DNA from: Nymphaea colorata | Taxonomy: Eukaryota; Streptophyta; Magnoliopsida; Nymphaeales; Nymphaeaceae | Direction: 5' to 3' | Assembly: GCF_008831285.2 (NCBI RefSeq) | Contig: NC_045147.1 | Location: 17,834,854-17,898,853, forward strand | Length of the DNA stretch: 64,000 nucleotides | In this document: positions 24,115 through 36,482 of the stretch, piece by piece | Position numbering within the stretch: the first letter of the stretch is position 1 | Layout of the letters: the number at the start of each line of letters is the position of its first letter | Program-made: the position numbers and the translations under genes | The notes under the pieces: generated by a model | The model's input: only the letters and a program-made list of their open reading frames with translations | The model's database searches: none | Told to the model about the DNA's origin: nothing

Positions 24115-26125
24115 ATATTTAGTTTTTTCATTTTCACTTTGCAGATTCATCAACTTATTATTTTAGGAAACACCAATCTTTCTATCCAACAAACTCAGGC
24201 AATATTGATCGGATCATAACGTGTGTTCAACATTGCAATTAGTTTTTACAGTTTGTTTTTTTTTTTAGTTTTTAAAGGGGTTCTTTTCAATCTTCTCATC
24301 ACCTTTTTCATCTTCTATAGGAATTCTTTCTTGTCTTTTTGACATATATTCATAAGTTTTTTTAAAAAAATCCATTGCTGTATTTTTCGTAAGAAGCCGC
24401 CCTATTGATTCAGTTCGCCACATATAATATAAATAAAAATATATATATATATATATATCATTTATTTGTATGTCCTGCTTAAGTTTTCACTTAAGCTGTA
24501 AGTCGTCCTTAATTAAAGGACAGAATTGCCCAAGAAAGAACTATGGCTCTTAACCCGAAGCAAAGCTTTGCAAGCTAAGGAAATGTGAAGGATGGATCAG
24601 GGAAAAACGTCAAAATTAATGAATGGATGTTTAGGGAAGATTGCTAATGCAGATAGGATAAGGAGAAATCTCTTGTTTACATAATTGGATCGCCAAATCT
24701 TGCCGAGCCTAAAAAACTAGCAATACCCTAAGGATTTCTCTAGGTATGTCAATATATCATATTTGGATAAGACATCTGACTAAACAACTTAAAAAAAAAT
24801 TGGATATGAAAAAAAAATTAATATTTGATTAAAAAATCAGATTAAATTTAGGATTTAAGAAATGACATCCGATCATATTCAATATAAATATCTAGTCAGA
24901 TTTGAATATGCATAAATATTTCATCAGATTTAAATAACTACTCTACATCCCATTCTTTTACATTTTCAAATCGAACATATTGAGTTCAAAGTTTGGATTT
25001 CGATTGTAAAATCATATTTTGGATTAGAAAATGACTTTTCTTTATTCATATTCGAATCTGAGTTTCAATTGATGATGTAATTAAGGGTGTATCTGATTAG
25101 ACTCAGATCTGCTGACCAAGATTGTGATTGAGGCCATTTGGATTTGGATTCAAGACTCTTGACCGTCATATAGTCTTTAAGCTCTATGATCATCTCTAAT
25201 TTCCGAATTCAACTTTTCATTTTGACTTTTCAAATTCATCACCTGATTATTTTAGAAACATCAATCTTTCTATCCAACAAATTTAAGCTGTTCTTTTCAG
25301 TCTTCTGCTCACCTTTCCATCGTCTATAGGAATTCCTTTTTGCCTTTTTACACATACACATAAATATATTTTTTAAAATTCATTATTGTACTTTGAATTA
25401 AGAAGCAGCAATATTTATTCAGTTAGCCATATACATAATTTATTTGTATGTCCTACTTTAAGTTTTCACTTAAGCTGTAAGCCGTCCCTTAAGTAAATGG
25501 CCAAAATGCCATTTTATTAAGAAACAACTATACCTCTTAATCTAAGCAAGGATTTGTAAGCTAGTAGAGGAAAAACGTCAAAATAAATGTAAGGATAAAT
25601 ATGGAAGATTGCTAATGCAGATAAGATAAGGTGAAATCTCTTTCTTACATAATTGGATTGCCAAATACACGTTTTTTGTGAGCTTCAAAAACTAAAGATA
25701 CTCTAGGGATTTCGTTAGTGACGTCAATATATCCGATTTAGATAAGACATCTCACTGAATAGTTCAAAAAAAAAAAAATCAGATATGAAAAAAAAAATAA
25801 TATCTGATTAAGAAATCAGATTAGATTTGGATTTAAGAAAGGACATCCGATCAGATCCAAATATGCATAAAGATCTGATCGGATGCTAATTGGGATGCTC
25901 ATCAGTTTAGCTTTAAATAGATATTCAGTTCAAAATTCAGATTCCGATTGTAAAATCAGATTTTGGGTTCTGACATAACTTTTCTTTGTTCATATTCAAA
26001 TCTGAATTTGAATTTGAATATGTGAATATCCAAAAACAGATGCAATTATAGGTATATCTTATTTGACTCTGTTCTGTTGATCAAGATTGTGATTGAGGCC
26101 ATCTGATTCTGATTCAAAACTCCCG
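24115..26125. repeat. Two-copy ~1-kb diverged tandem duplication
   Basis: Copy 1 (about 24115-25163) and copy 2 (about 25210-26125) share ordered landmarks: TTCATCA..TTATTTTAG, CAATCTTTCTATCCAACAAA, TCTATAGGAATTC, TTTATTTGTATGTCCT, CTTAAGCTGTAAG, GGAAAAACGTCAAAAT, GATAAGACATCT and GATTGTGATTGAGGCCAT. Copies have drifted by many substitutions and small indels, so the event is not recent. No open frame spans either copy. Confidence 0.8.
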
Positions 26126-26294
26126 ACACATTTACCATATCCACATCCAATTCTCACCCTGACGCTTAATATGCAAACTGCCGGTTGCGATGTAGGAGAC
26201 ATGAAATTGAACTGAACCAATATCTATTAATTTATTTAGAGTTGGAATGAGACGATGAAGCACTCATATTATTTTTTGATCAAATTTATGACAT

Positions 26295-26711
26295 CTCAAA
26301 GGTTTTAGTTTTATATTGAAAATTATAGAAAATCTTTAAGGGCTTATTTAGGGTTTTTTAAAAGTGATTATTTTCCATAGTTTCTAATCTTTTTGGGTTG
26401 GAACTGAATTTGCTAAGGGGCAGCTTAAGATCCATCAAGCTAGGAGCCCAAATCAGGTTCTTATAATGGTACAAAGTTAATTCAACACATGGACCTGGCG
26501 TGCCACATGTGCAGATTTGTGTATGTTAAGTGGGGTGAATTATATACTCCAAAAGTTTAGTTCCATATTAAAAATTATAGAAAACCTTTAAGAGCTTGTA
26601 ATGGGGTTTGGTTAAGTGATTTGTTTTTCACTTCCTATCCTTTTCTTGAGACTGAAATTGAAATTGCTTTGGAGTAGTTTAGGATTCACCAAATTGAGAC
26701 CATGAGCCTGG
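26295..26711. repeat. Two-copy ~165-bp diverged tandem duplication
   Basis: Units at about 26295-26457 and 26547-26711 share TTTAG, AAAATTATAGAAAA, CTTTAAG and the order of AAGTGATT and CACCAA-like words, with about 85 bp of other sequence between them. Function unknown. Confidence 0.65.
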
Positions 26712-28469
26712 TATGAGAATGAGGAGTGTCATTACAAAAACTAACCCAAATAGAAGGTTGTTGCATAACTAGCTGAAATAGCCTAGGTAGTAGGATTAAT
26801 AATAAATCTAGATATTTATCTTGTTCAAGTGCTTGTGCTTACATGTAAATGTAATAATATTGATCCAAGTCTCTTGGTTATTGATACTACCCAAAGTCAT
26901 CCATTTCTTGGTTATTGATACTGCACAAAGTCATCTATTTGAAGCAGAAAAACAAAAAGAAAAATGTGTGAATAAAACTAGGTGACAAAAATGATAATCT
27001 CATTTTTTTCTTTGTTTTTCTCTTAACTGTCTACAGAGCTAGTTATATGGTGGGGTGGCTCTAAAAGACCAAAATCTATAGTCAGTTTTCTTGATATTAT
27101 GGGTAAATACTAGCTATCACTTGACCATTTAATCAGGCATCAAAAACAAATAGATGATTGAGAGCAAAACAAGAACAAAAATGTATAAATAATATTATCA
27201 GACAAATTATTTAAGAATGATTATGTTGGGTGAGTATAATGAGTATTTTATCCTACTATCCAACAAAAGGGCCGAAGTTGCCACCCTTTCCTCCATCTTC
27301 CTTCGAGTACCAGGCCTATTTCTAGTGCTTTAGGGTAATGGATTTGGTATACTTCTACATGCATATCATTGTGGTGTCTTTTACACCACAAAAAAGTTGA
27401 TGTCCCATAAATTCGAAATAAAAAATGGCTGCCTAATAGCCTCTGCCTTGTCCGTTGCACTACCCCCCTCAGGGATGAATGGGGATTTCTATTAATATAT
27501 TTGGCATATAATGAAATCGTACTTTCTTGATTGTATATGTTGAAGCATGGTTGTTCTTTTGGATGAATCCAAGCATATGTTTGGTTATATGACCAAAGTT
27601 AATGTACATACTGGCACATCATTCTTTGAAATTTATAAATCTAAATGAGCCAGGTAACGCATAAATCAACTTTGCACATAAATAATACCAAAGTTTCATA
27701 TCCAATCAGATTGATTTAAATTGAGCAGATTAGAGACATCAACATCATTCCATTGCAATAGAGAACTACGTTGGTTCTCGAAGGGCTTAGTGTAATGGAT
27801 GTGGGTGGAGTTGGTAGGCAACTAGTATTCTTTTTAAATATTTATGTTATTAGCTTTTATTACAAGGACCACTGACGTACAAGTTGAAGCACGGCAATGT
27901 GAAGTTAGCTCCGGCCATTAGCTGAGTTAGGGTCCCACCTGCTTACCGAAACAAATGGTACGAAAAACAGATCGGAAAATGTAGCTGACAACGAAGTGAA
28001 GAGAAAGAGAGAGACTCTCCTTCAGGTTGGCATCAATGAGCTGTACTACCCACGTATTCTTTCACTATCAAGCTGGCATTTTGGACTTGGATCTGTTATT
28101 ATAGATTAAATATCATATTTGATCTGTTGAATATTGCTGAGACTCGAGAGTTCGAATCTAAGTATAACGCGAATGCAGAACGAAGTTTGAATTTCTACTG
28201 GGATTCGGAAAAACAGGTCACATCGGATTCGATTCCGTTACGGTGACTGTATTGGATTCTTTTCAAATCGGGTTGGAATTAAGTGCCGGCTTGTATCCGA
28301 ACGGTCAACATGGGCGGCAGATCGAGCCACGGATCTCTTCGAGCGAAACTGCTGACTTGGCGGTAACCATTTGAAAAAGGGAGGGAGAGTGGGCCCACTA
28401 TCTTCTGACTCGAACGAGACGAGGGAAGAAGGAGGAAGAGGAGTTGGAGGGGAGACGAAGGGGAGGAGG

Positions 28470-28580
28470 AAGCCGTCCCCTCTCTCTCTCTCTCTCTTTC
28501 TCCCCCCCACACTGTCTCCCTCTCTCTCTCTTTCTCTCCCCCCGCCCACTGTCTCCCTCCCTCTCTCTTTCTTTGTGCTC
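28470..28580 (+). promoter_or_regulatory. CT-rich leader of the galactosyltransferase gene
   Basis: Long CT and CCC tracts occur within 200 bp upstream of the ATG at 28676. Pyrimidine-rich tracts of this kind are common in plant 5' UTRs and core promoters. No TATA box is clear. Overlapping open frames here are low-complexity artefacts of the tract. Confidence 0.55.
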
Positions 28581-28675
28581 GACTTCCGTGGGGGCAATCA
28601 GACGTCCTCAGACAACGAAAAGGAGGAAGAAGGAAGATACCAGGACCCTTTCTTTTTGGGGGCAGAGGGAAAGAG

Positions 28676-31357
28676 ATGAAGGGTGGTCGGGAGAGCCGTG
28701 AGATCATCAGGAGGACGAGGATATTCCTCCTCTGCATTGCCTGCTTTTTCGTCGGAACGCTCGTCACCAATAGGTCCCTACCTCTCCCTCTCTCTCTATT
28801 CCTTCTTACTGTGGTCGTTTTTTCCTGTTCTTGGTATCAACCATGGATGCCCATCTTCGCAAAACATTCTGAAGATCTGCCACCCAGATGGGAAATCGAA
28901 AATTATTTGTTGTCATCCTTTCACAATTCTCTTTGTTTAGTGGTTTTCAAATAATTATTGTTCCGAAGATACAACGAATGAAGAATTGTCGACTTGACGG
29001 ATCCGGTCGAAAAGATAAAACGGGTAATTTTTCTGGATCAATTTGGGAGAAAATTGACGATGCAGGGATTTGCGTTGATGATGCCATGCAGCGATTTCCG
29101 TTGATGGTTTCCGAGGGAAAAGAGAAATACTACTTGTTGATGCTTTCGTTTACGGAGGAACACTTCCTGGTTCCTTATGTGACTAATCTGGACAGATCTA
29201 GAGCCTTTAACTGAGGAATTTGATGAGTTGGTGCCTCCTGTTGATGATTTTGGAGATAAAAAAATTATGATGCTCTCTTTTATGGAGGAATAGTTCTTTG
29301 TCCTGCTTATGACCAATGTGGACAGATCTAACGGATTTGACCAAGGAACCTGACAATGCAGTCTGCAGAGAGAACATAAGAGCTTTCTGTTTGGTGATGC
29401 CTTCATTTATGGAGGACTGGTTCTTTTTCTTGTTTGTTTGTTCATTCTTTTTTGGTCCCGATGGGTATTGTCACTATCCATGGTTGGTTAGCAAAATTAG
29501 GCTAGAGTCCATTTTTTGTCTTTTTAGAATGAACTTGCACTTTCTCTTCTGGAAAAGAAATAAATCATATATGATTTTGCTAAACTTCTTGATTGGTGTT
29601 TTAGGGTGTGGTTTCCTCCCGAAGCAGGTGGGCAAATTATCACGAGAAGACAGCAAGAACAGGGGCTGAAGATCGTAGATGGATGTACAATGAAGAGGGT
29701 TAGTAGTGTTGCACAGAATTTTGTCGCGAGACATATCTTTGTGGTTGTTTACTCAGTGGTATGCTGAGTCCCTGTCTATTCTTTCCCTTCCTATCAGAAG
29801 CTTGGCCAAGACAGAGGTGCAATTGAAGAGGTTCACAGGACCTATGAAGCTGTCCAGTGAGTAGTTTTTCATACATGAGCTTGCAGAAGTCCAAAATCTT
29901 CATCTAAATCATGTTAGAAACCATGCTTTAGGCCGTTCTTGAATATGAAGCTGAGACCTCTATAGAAACTTGCTGTTCTTTCTTTTCTGCCCTCAATGAG
30001 TTTCAATTGATCATTCCAGGATCTTGGATAAAGCTATATCTACACTGCAAATGGAGCTAGCAGATACACGTAGGAAACAGGAGAACAACATTGAAGGCTT
30101 ACCTCCGGCACTGAAATCTTCTTATGATGTTCAGTCACGGAAGAAAGCTTTTGTTGTGATTGGCATAAATACAGCCTTTAGTAGCAGAAAGAGAAGAGAT
30201 TCCGTTAGAGAAACCTGGATGCCACAAGGTGTATTTTATCATCCTGCTTATTCTACAATCTCTGCCTGTATTTGAAATATTTTAAATCATACTTGAAACC
30301 CTGGATATCTTTGCGATATTTTGGTCATACCAGATAATTCTGTTGTGAGGGTAAATTTGTCTGAAACAGTGTCCGGGTTCTTTCCTTTCTGCATTGGTTT
30401 ATTTTACTCTGTTCACGTGCATGCTTTCAATATGAGGATTCAAGGCATATCATTCTTCAGAAGACCTGCTTGACTTGTTTGGCAGAATCAAACATAGTCA
30501 TGTTCTGCCTTTTGATAGAGCTTTAGTAGTTGATCCGTATATTCACATTTTTATCCCAGGTGTTCCTGTTTTTGTAACATTGTTTCCCTTTTAGCTAAAT
30601 CAGCTTCATACTTGAGAAATGGTAATTATGTATGCTCGTTAAATAAGAGGAACTTGCAGTTAGCTATTGAACAGTATTGCGTTTACTGCAAAAATGTTTT
30701 ACCTCACCTCAGTTATGAATTATGATAATCTACTACAAGTTCCATATTATTTTGTAATTATCCTGTTGTAGCCAATTATACAATGGGAGACCAAATGTTC
30801 ATTTTGTAATAACAACCACTTATTTGTCAAATTTGTAGGTCTGACTTAACACTTTATGACTCTGTCTCCGAGACAGCACTTAGTGCTATCATCATTATGA
30901 TCAAGGACAGCCATTTTTTAGCACCAGTAGTTTTAGTGGTTTTCTGTTACTACGCTGCAAATAGCCTGTCAGCTTTGTTATTTGTAATTTTGTACTAATA
31001 AATGATGTCTAAATTTGAAAGAAAGATACTTAATTTATGAAGCAACTATCAGAATTCTGTTGCCTTGTCATATTTGGAATTTTGAGGACGTCGGAGTAGG
31101 ACGTTTCTTTGACATTTTACCATTTCCATCAATTAGGACAGAAGCTGATGCAGTTAGAACAAGAGAAGGGAATTGTTGTCCGTTTTATGGTTGGTCATAG
31201 GTACATTCTGCTCTAGTCACTATGTTTATACAGAACTTTCTTTTTTCCTTCTCTAACTTCCTTTTTTATCTCTTAGACCTTGTAATGTCTAATAAAAAAA
31301 ATTTCTATGCAATATGCCGCTCTTTTTTATTAACAGCAATATACTGCTTCTCAATGT

Positions 31358-31399
<42 letters not shown>

Positions 31400-34300
31400 T
31401 ATACAATGTGTTGAAACAAAATGGCGAGGGGGAGAGCAAAAAAAAAAAAAGGTAAATATATTGCCAGAACAAACTATTTAGAAGAAATTGCTCAGATCTA
31501 TCTAAATTTTTATTTTAAAAGTACATAGTCATATTTTGAGGTATATTTTCTAATAACAGTAAAAAAATCTTAGAATGTTAATGGAAGCAAATTCTTACAA
31601 ATACCATTCTTCGAATTATTTTATATACCAAGTATATTAAAATGATAAGATTTTGTAAAATAAAAAGAAAACATTATCAAAGGCTGAAAGATCATATTTT
31701 TAGAGTATATGAGGTATATTTTCTAATAACAGTAAAAAAACTCTTAGAATGTTAATGGAAATAAAATTATTACAAATACTATTCTTTGAATCATTTTATA
31801 TACAAAAGTCTATTACAAATGCAGTCTATCAAAGTAATAAGATTTTTTTAAATTAAAGAAATTTTACATTAAAAAATGCAATGAAACATATGTATGAGGA
31901 AGCAGGCCACACCATATGAACAACTCAAAAAGTAGCTGATCGGGCAAAGGAGGTCAAATATAGGGAACAAAATCAAGCACCGGATTGACATAATCAGAGA
32001 ATGAAAGAAAGATGGATGAACGCCAATTGTAAATGATCTATGTCACATGAGTGTGGGGTGCGGGTGCAGATGCGGGTGCCGGTGCCGGTGCGATGTATCC
32101 CAAAAAATTTGTGTGCGAGGGTGCAGCGAGGTGTATATATATAATATATTTATTATACATATATATAAATGTATGTATTCATAATATATATAATTTTAGC
32201 TTGTTTCTTAGGTTAATGTGTCCTTTCTTTTACTTTTATTGCTATACATAGAGAAAGAAAGGGACAGGGAGAAGAAAAAAAAAAGGAAAATATTTTGAAC
32301 TTGCATAAGAAAGGATGCGGTTGGGGTGCGTGTCGGAGCTGCATCAGCGTCGTGTCGACACGGGTGCGGCCCCTTTTTTTGAAGAGTCCTTGTGACATAG
32401 TAAATGATGCATTTGAGTGTGTGAGGTTTCAAAATGGGGTGAAAATGAATCAAAAGAAAGGATACATAAGAATCTAGTATTCTTGGAGATGGAGAGAGGA
32501 AGGTTGGTGGTGTGGGGGGGGGGGGGGTGTGAGGGGAGGGGAGAGAGAGAGATTTAATAACACATCTAAAGAGGGCAGGGAAAATTTTGTAATTAGGTAA
32601 GACCTTGCATGAAGAAAGTATGCGGTCCCATGATGGAATTCGAAGGTCTTTTCCTCAATAACGAATGTGTGCATTATGCTAATGATTGCAATGAGTTTAC
32701 CAAAAACCGTATATGCATGTGATCTCTCACGATATGGATGATTTACTGAAGGATATTTACTTGTCATTGCAAATGTGTCTTTTTTGGCGAGATTCTTTTT
32801 CTAAAGAAGGGACAAGCAAGGCAAGAAGTTAAGAATTTAATGGTTATACATATGGGAAAATGAGGACAAGAAAATGTTGCAACTAAGGGATATAACAAGT
32901 AATGAGTTCTTGATTATAATAATAAATAAGCACATCAAAATGAAATACATATCTGTTTATGTGTTTGGCCATCAAGAAATGCTTTGAGTTTGATTGTCAT
33001 GGTGTTAGAATTGGTAGAACACTAGAAGTCAAAATCTGTATACGAACGTATGAAAACCATTGTAAGTTGCTACATGGGAATGCTTGCTAAGTGAAAAATG
33101 CATTTTCATAGAAGAGTTAGTTATTTTTTCAACTTTCAAAAGGATTTTTAAGTTGGCAATATGTGAATTATTTGATTTATTTGATTAGAAGGCCCAGAGT
33201 ATTGATGAATTCTCATATTTCATGTTTCCCAATGCATAAAGAATATGTGCTTATGATAAGATAGTGGATGCTAATGAGTTGGCTATAAATTTGTATCCCT
33301 TATAGTATTTAAAATAGCATTAGATATCATTTGTACTTTTATGTGTACTGATTTGCTGCTGTTCTTATCTCACTTCCCACCGTCACATGACCTCAACATG
33401 GTTTCTTGAGCTTAATTTTGCTCCTATCATCATGTTGCTTTTGAGTTTTGACACTTGGTGAATGATGCATAATATAGTATATGGAAATTAATTTTTGTGC
33501 ATTTGCTAATTCCATGGCACTTTTATTTGTTTAATTACAATTATTACATTGTATTGCATAGATTTTTTTTAATATGTATAATATATAAAGTGCTAATATT
33601 CTTATTTGTATAATTAGCCTTTGTTGCTTGCTATTGTATCATTTATGCATTCAAGATTTCCTTTCCTGATGTGGTGTAAACAAAATTAAGCGCTTTCTGC
33701 CATTTTCCTATTTCTCAATGAAATCATTTTTTTATTAATGTCAAAAGTGGCAGGGATTGGTTACAATGTTACTAACCACATTCCGTCTTAAAATTCAGGC
33801 CCAGTTTGATGTTTGGCACATGTATGCATTTGCTCTTCATTATGCTTGTTTGCTTTTTTCCCACAATATCATGATTTCTTTTATTTCAGTTTTGCTCTTC
33901 CTACTATTTATCGTCTCTTCTTGCTGAGCATTTGTTCCTAGTCAGGAATGGTTGTTGCATTGATATGTAGGAGTGGTAAGCTGAATGGCTTTTATTTTTC
34001 AGTGCTACATCCAACAGTATCTTGGATAAAGCAATTGATTCAGAAGATGAACAACATAATGATTTCCTTAGACTGGTACCATTCATCTCTGCTTTATCAG
34101 TAAGGAAATGTGGAACATGGATGTTGACATGCACAGTATTTGACTTGCTGTATCAATTGCAGGACCATGTTGAAGGATATCACGAACTTTCTGCAAAAAC
34201 AAAGATATTCTTCTCCACTGCAGTGGCTAAATGGGATGCTGAGTTCTATGTTAAAGTAGATGATGATGTACACGTTAATTTGGGTATGACTTTCAAGCTC

Positions 34301-35162
34301 CAAGTGTGCATTTGTCACTTGCGGAATAATTTCTTGCCTTTGCAATCGTGATGTCATTGACTTGTTAACAGGCATGCTCGCTGCCACTCTTGCCCAACAC
34401 CGTTCTAAGCCTAGGGTTTACATTGGCTGTATGAAGTCTGGACCAGTATTGTCGCAGAAGTAATTTACTTATAATAAATTTTCCAGTTCATTTTATACAT
34501 TATTGGTTCATTAAATTTTCCAGTTCACTTTATACATTATTGGTTCATTTTTATTTTTCTGTTACACTTCAGGACTGTAAAGTATCACGAGCCAGAACAT
34601 TGGAAGTTTGGTGAAGAAGGAAACAATTATTTCCGGCATGCAACTGGACAGATATACGCTATCTCAAAGGACCTTGCAACTTATATTTCGATCAACCAGT
34701 AAGTGGGATTTATGGGTTCTGCTTCATCGATACCCTGATCAGTCACCTCATGTTGATGCTTGATTCTCTAGGCCCATCCTACACAAGTACGCAAATGAAG
34801 ATGTCTCTCTTGGTTCTTGGTTTATCGGGCTGGACGTTGAGCAGATTGATGAGCGAAATATGTGCTGTGGAACTCCACCAGGTAAAGATCTCTAGGCTCT
34901 AGCAAAATTCTTCTCTGAATCAGGAACAATTTTTCTTTTTCAGAAATTTGGACTATCATTCGGTAAAGGTCAAAATCAGTTTCATTCTGTGCACATTCTG
35001 TTTTATTTTCAAGATTGCGAATGGAAGGCACAGGCCGGAAATGTGTGCATTGCATCCTTCGATTGGGGTTGCAGTGGCATTTGCAAGTCAGTGGAGAAGA
35101 TCAAAGATGTTCATGCACGATGTGGTGAAGGAATTGAAGCTGTTTGGAGTGCTCTCTTCTAA
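28676..35162 (+). CDS. GT31 beta-1,3-galactosyltransferase (plant B3GALT-type), 11 exons
   Basis: Exons are 28676-28773, 29605-29698, 29798-29856, 30020-30228, 31137-31200, 34003-34075, 34163-34283, 34372-34459, 34573-34698, 34772-34881 and 35014-35162. Phases agree throughout and give 396 residues, normal for the family. The layout is type II Golgi: a short basic cytoplasmic tail, a membrane anchor at residues 16-30, then a stem with a coiled-coil-like stretch ([13 protein letters not shown]). The GT31 domain starts with [20 protein letters not shown] and RETWMPQG. It continues with the donor/metal-binding DDD motif (232-234, in [13 protein letters not shown]), then NEDVSLGSW and a Cys-rich C-terminus ([11 protein letters not shown]...CSGICKS). 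It should transfer galactose in beta-1,3 linkage to glycoprotein glycans, perhaps arabinogalactan proteins; the acceptor cannot be told from sequence. The first donor (AATAG|GTCCCT) is weak. No galectin domain is present. Confidence 0.93.
29139..29440 (+). repeat. ~128-bp tandem repeat, 2.3 copies, in galactosyltransferase intron 1
   Basis: Units starting at 29139, 29269 and 29396 share GATGCYYTC, TTTAYGGAGGA, the TATGACYAATSTGGACAG block (first two units) and ACAGATCTA. Periods are 130 and 127 bp. The unit is partly open in one frame, but introns on both sides and stops argue against coding. Confidence 0.7.
31201..34002 (+). other. 2.8-kb intron 5 of the galactosyltransferase gene
   Basis: No exon recognised. 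It contains a GT microsatellite near 31365-31390, a two-copy tandem repeat (listed), and two GC-rich patches with repeated GTGCGGGTGC/GGTGCCGGTGC words (32050-32110 and 32315-32375) in otherwise AT-rich DNA. These patches may be ends of an old insertion, but they are in the same rather than opposite orientation. Confidence 0.55.
31525..31875. repeat. Two-copy ~170-bp tandem repeat in intron 5
   Basis: Copy 1 is about 31525-31689 and copy 2 about 31690-31875. Both contain GAGGTATATTTTCTAATAAC, CTTAGAATGTTAATGGAA and a TTCTTYGAATYATTTTATAT stretch. High similarity in AT-rich noncoding sequence suggests a fairly recent event. Confidence 0.85.
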
Positions 35163-36482
35163 ATTTTAAAGGGATCGGTGGACGTTCGACATTTCTGTTA
35201 TTCTTTCCTGGGGTTCTCGCTGATCCCCTGCCTCAGGCTGACTTTGAATTGATGATAGAGGGCATCAATATTACACATTACGAAATTGGGGCTCATACAA
35301 AATGTTCAAGTGAGCAGTACTGCATGCCGGTGGCATGTGCGGTCCATAGCCTTTGTGTTCGAAACCGAGCATCTTTCTGTCTATCATTCTTGTTTATATT
35401 CTTTTTGCTTCTAAATTGGGCTTGCAGCGTTTTCTCAGGCTGCAGGCGAATGTTGTACTTCAGTCTCTAACAGCAAAATTTAATGTACTTGGCCGTTTTT
35501 TTATCCTTGTCACTGGGAGTTGGGAAGCTTTTGTGTTCTGGAACAGAATTAGGTTTGAGTAATTACTGGCAATACCCAGCGAAGAGGAACAGTCAATGCT
35601 TCCATGCTGCGGCAAATGTGACGGGCCTGAAAAGAAGTCAATGTATCTCCATTCTCTAATTGCCAGTTTTTCCAGTCCAAAATGTCAAGTCATGCCAATG
35701 GTTTCTCAAACCATCTAGGCGGTTATTACAAATTTAAATGCCATTATGTTTAATTCATCAATGCCAAGATATTCAGTTTTTCATGAATCTATCTTAAATG
35801 TCGAAGCAAATTAATGAAACATTACAACTAGTGTTCATCTCCCATCCTTAGGACAGATTGATGGGATACTCACCGAGCATCCCTGCTACCAAATGACCCC
35901 TAAGTTACTATACAGGACAAAGTTAGTTACCCTGCAAAATGCACAGGCATAAGTATTTTGTCATTTATCATCAAATAATCTTCTCCAGACCAATGTCACA
36001 CTTAGTGAACTTGTTCACTTCAAGCTGAACATGATCACCTGATTAGTCTTAAGGCTTCATTAACATGGGTGAGAATGCTGAGGGAGACTGGTAGACCTTG
36101 GCTTGACTCGTCTCTTTCGAAACTGCATGCCAGTTGAACCTCACCAACCCTGACCAGCCTACATTTGTGACAGCCGGGAATAATGGTTTTCCACTTAGGG
36201 GTGCAAAAATCGACTTACAGACGACAATACAAAGCCAACTCAAACCCGCATCTAGGGCCCAAAAAAATGAAAGCATCGGCGACCAGACAGCGAACTAAAT
36301 AGTATATTACCAGGTCTGATGCTCCCTCACTATGAATAAAATGTTTAACGGCTTTGAAGATGGCAGTAAGATAAATGTGTACAAATGTGAGTACTACAAT
36401 TGTGTTATGATACATGCACTAGAATACAATGGCAATCGACCTGTACAAAATGATAGCCGACTTATTTACAGTCTGAATGAAA
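35163..36482. other. Spacer between two convergent genes
   Basis: Holds the 3' UTRs of the galactosyltransferase (+) and the conserved coiled-coil gene (-). Nothing else is recognised. A CTACCAAATGACCCC word near 35885 resembles ends of plant MITEs seen elsewhere in the window, but no partner end was found. Confidence 0.5.

Larger units (their letters stand above)
23980..28300. other. Gene-free spacer made largely of diverged repeats
   Basis: AT-rich sequence with no coding signal. Much of it is two local tandem duplications (listed separately), with recurrent GGATTYRGAT-type words. The last few hundred bases rise in GC toward the galactosyltransferase leader. Confidence 0.6.

Noticed and set aside
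28238-28770. Long overlapping open frames in the galactosyltransferase leader
   Set aside because: Ser/Leu/Pro or Arg/Glu-rich products of the CT tract, on both strands at once.
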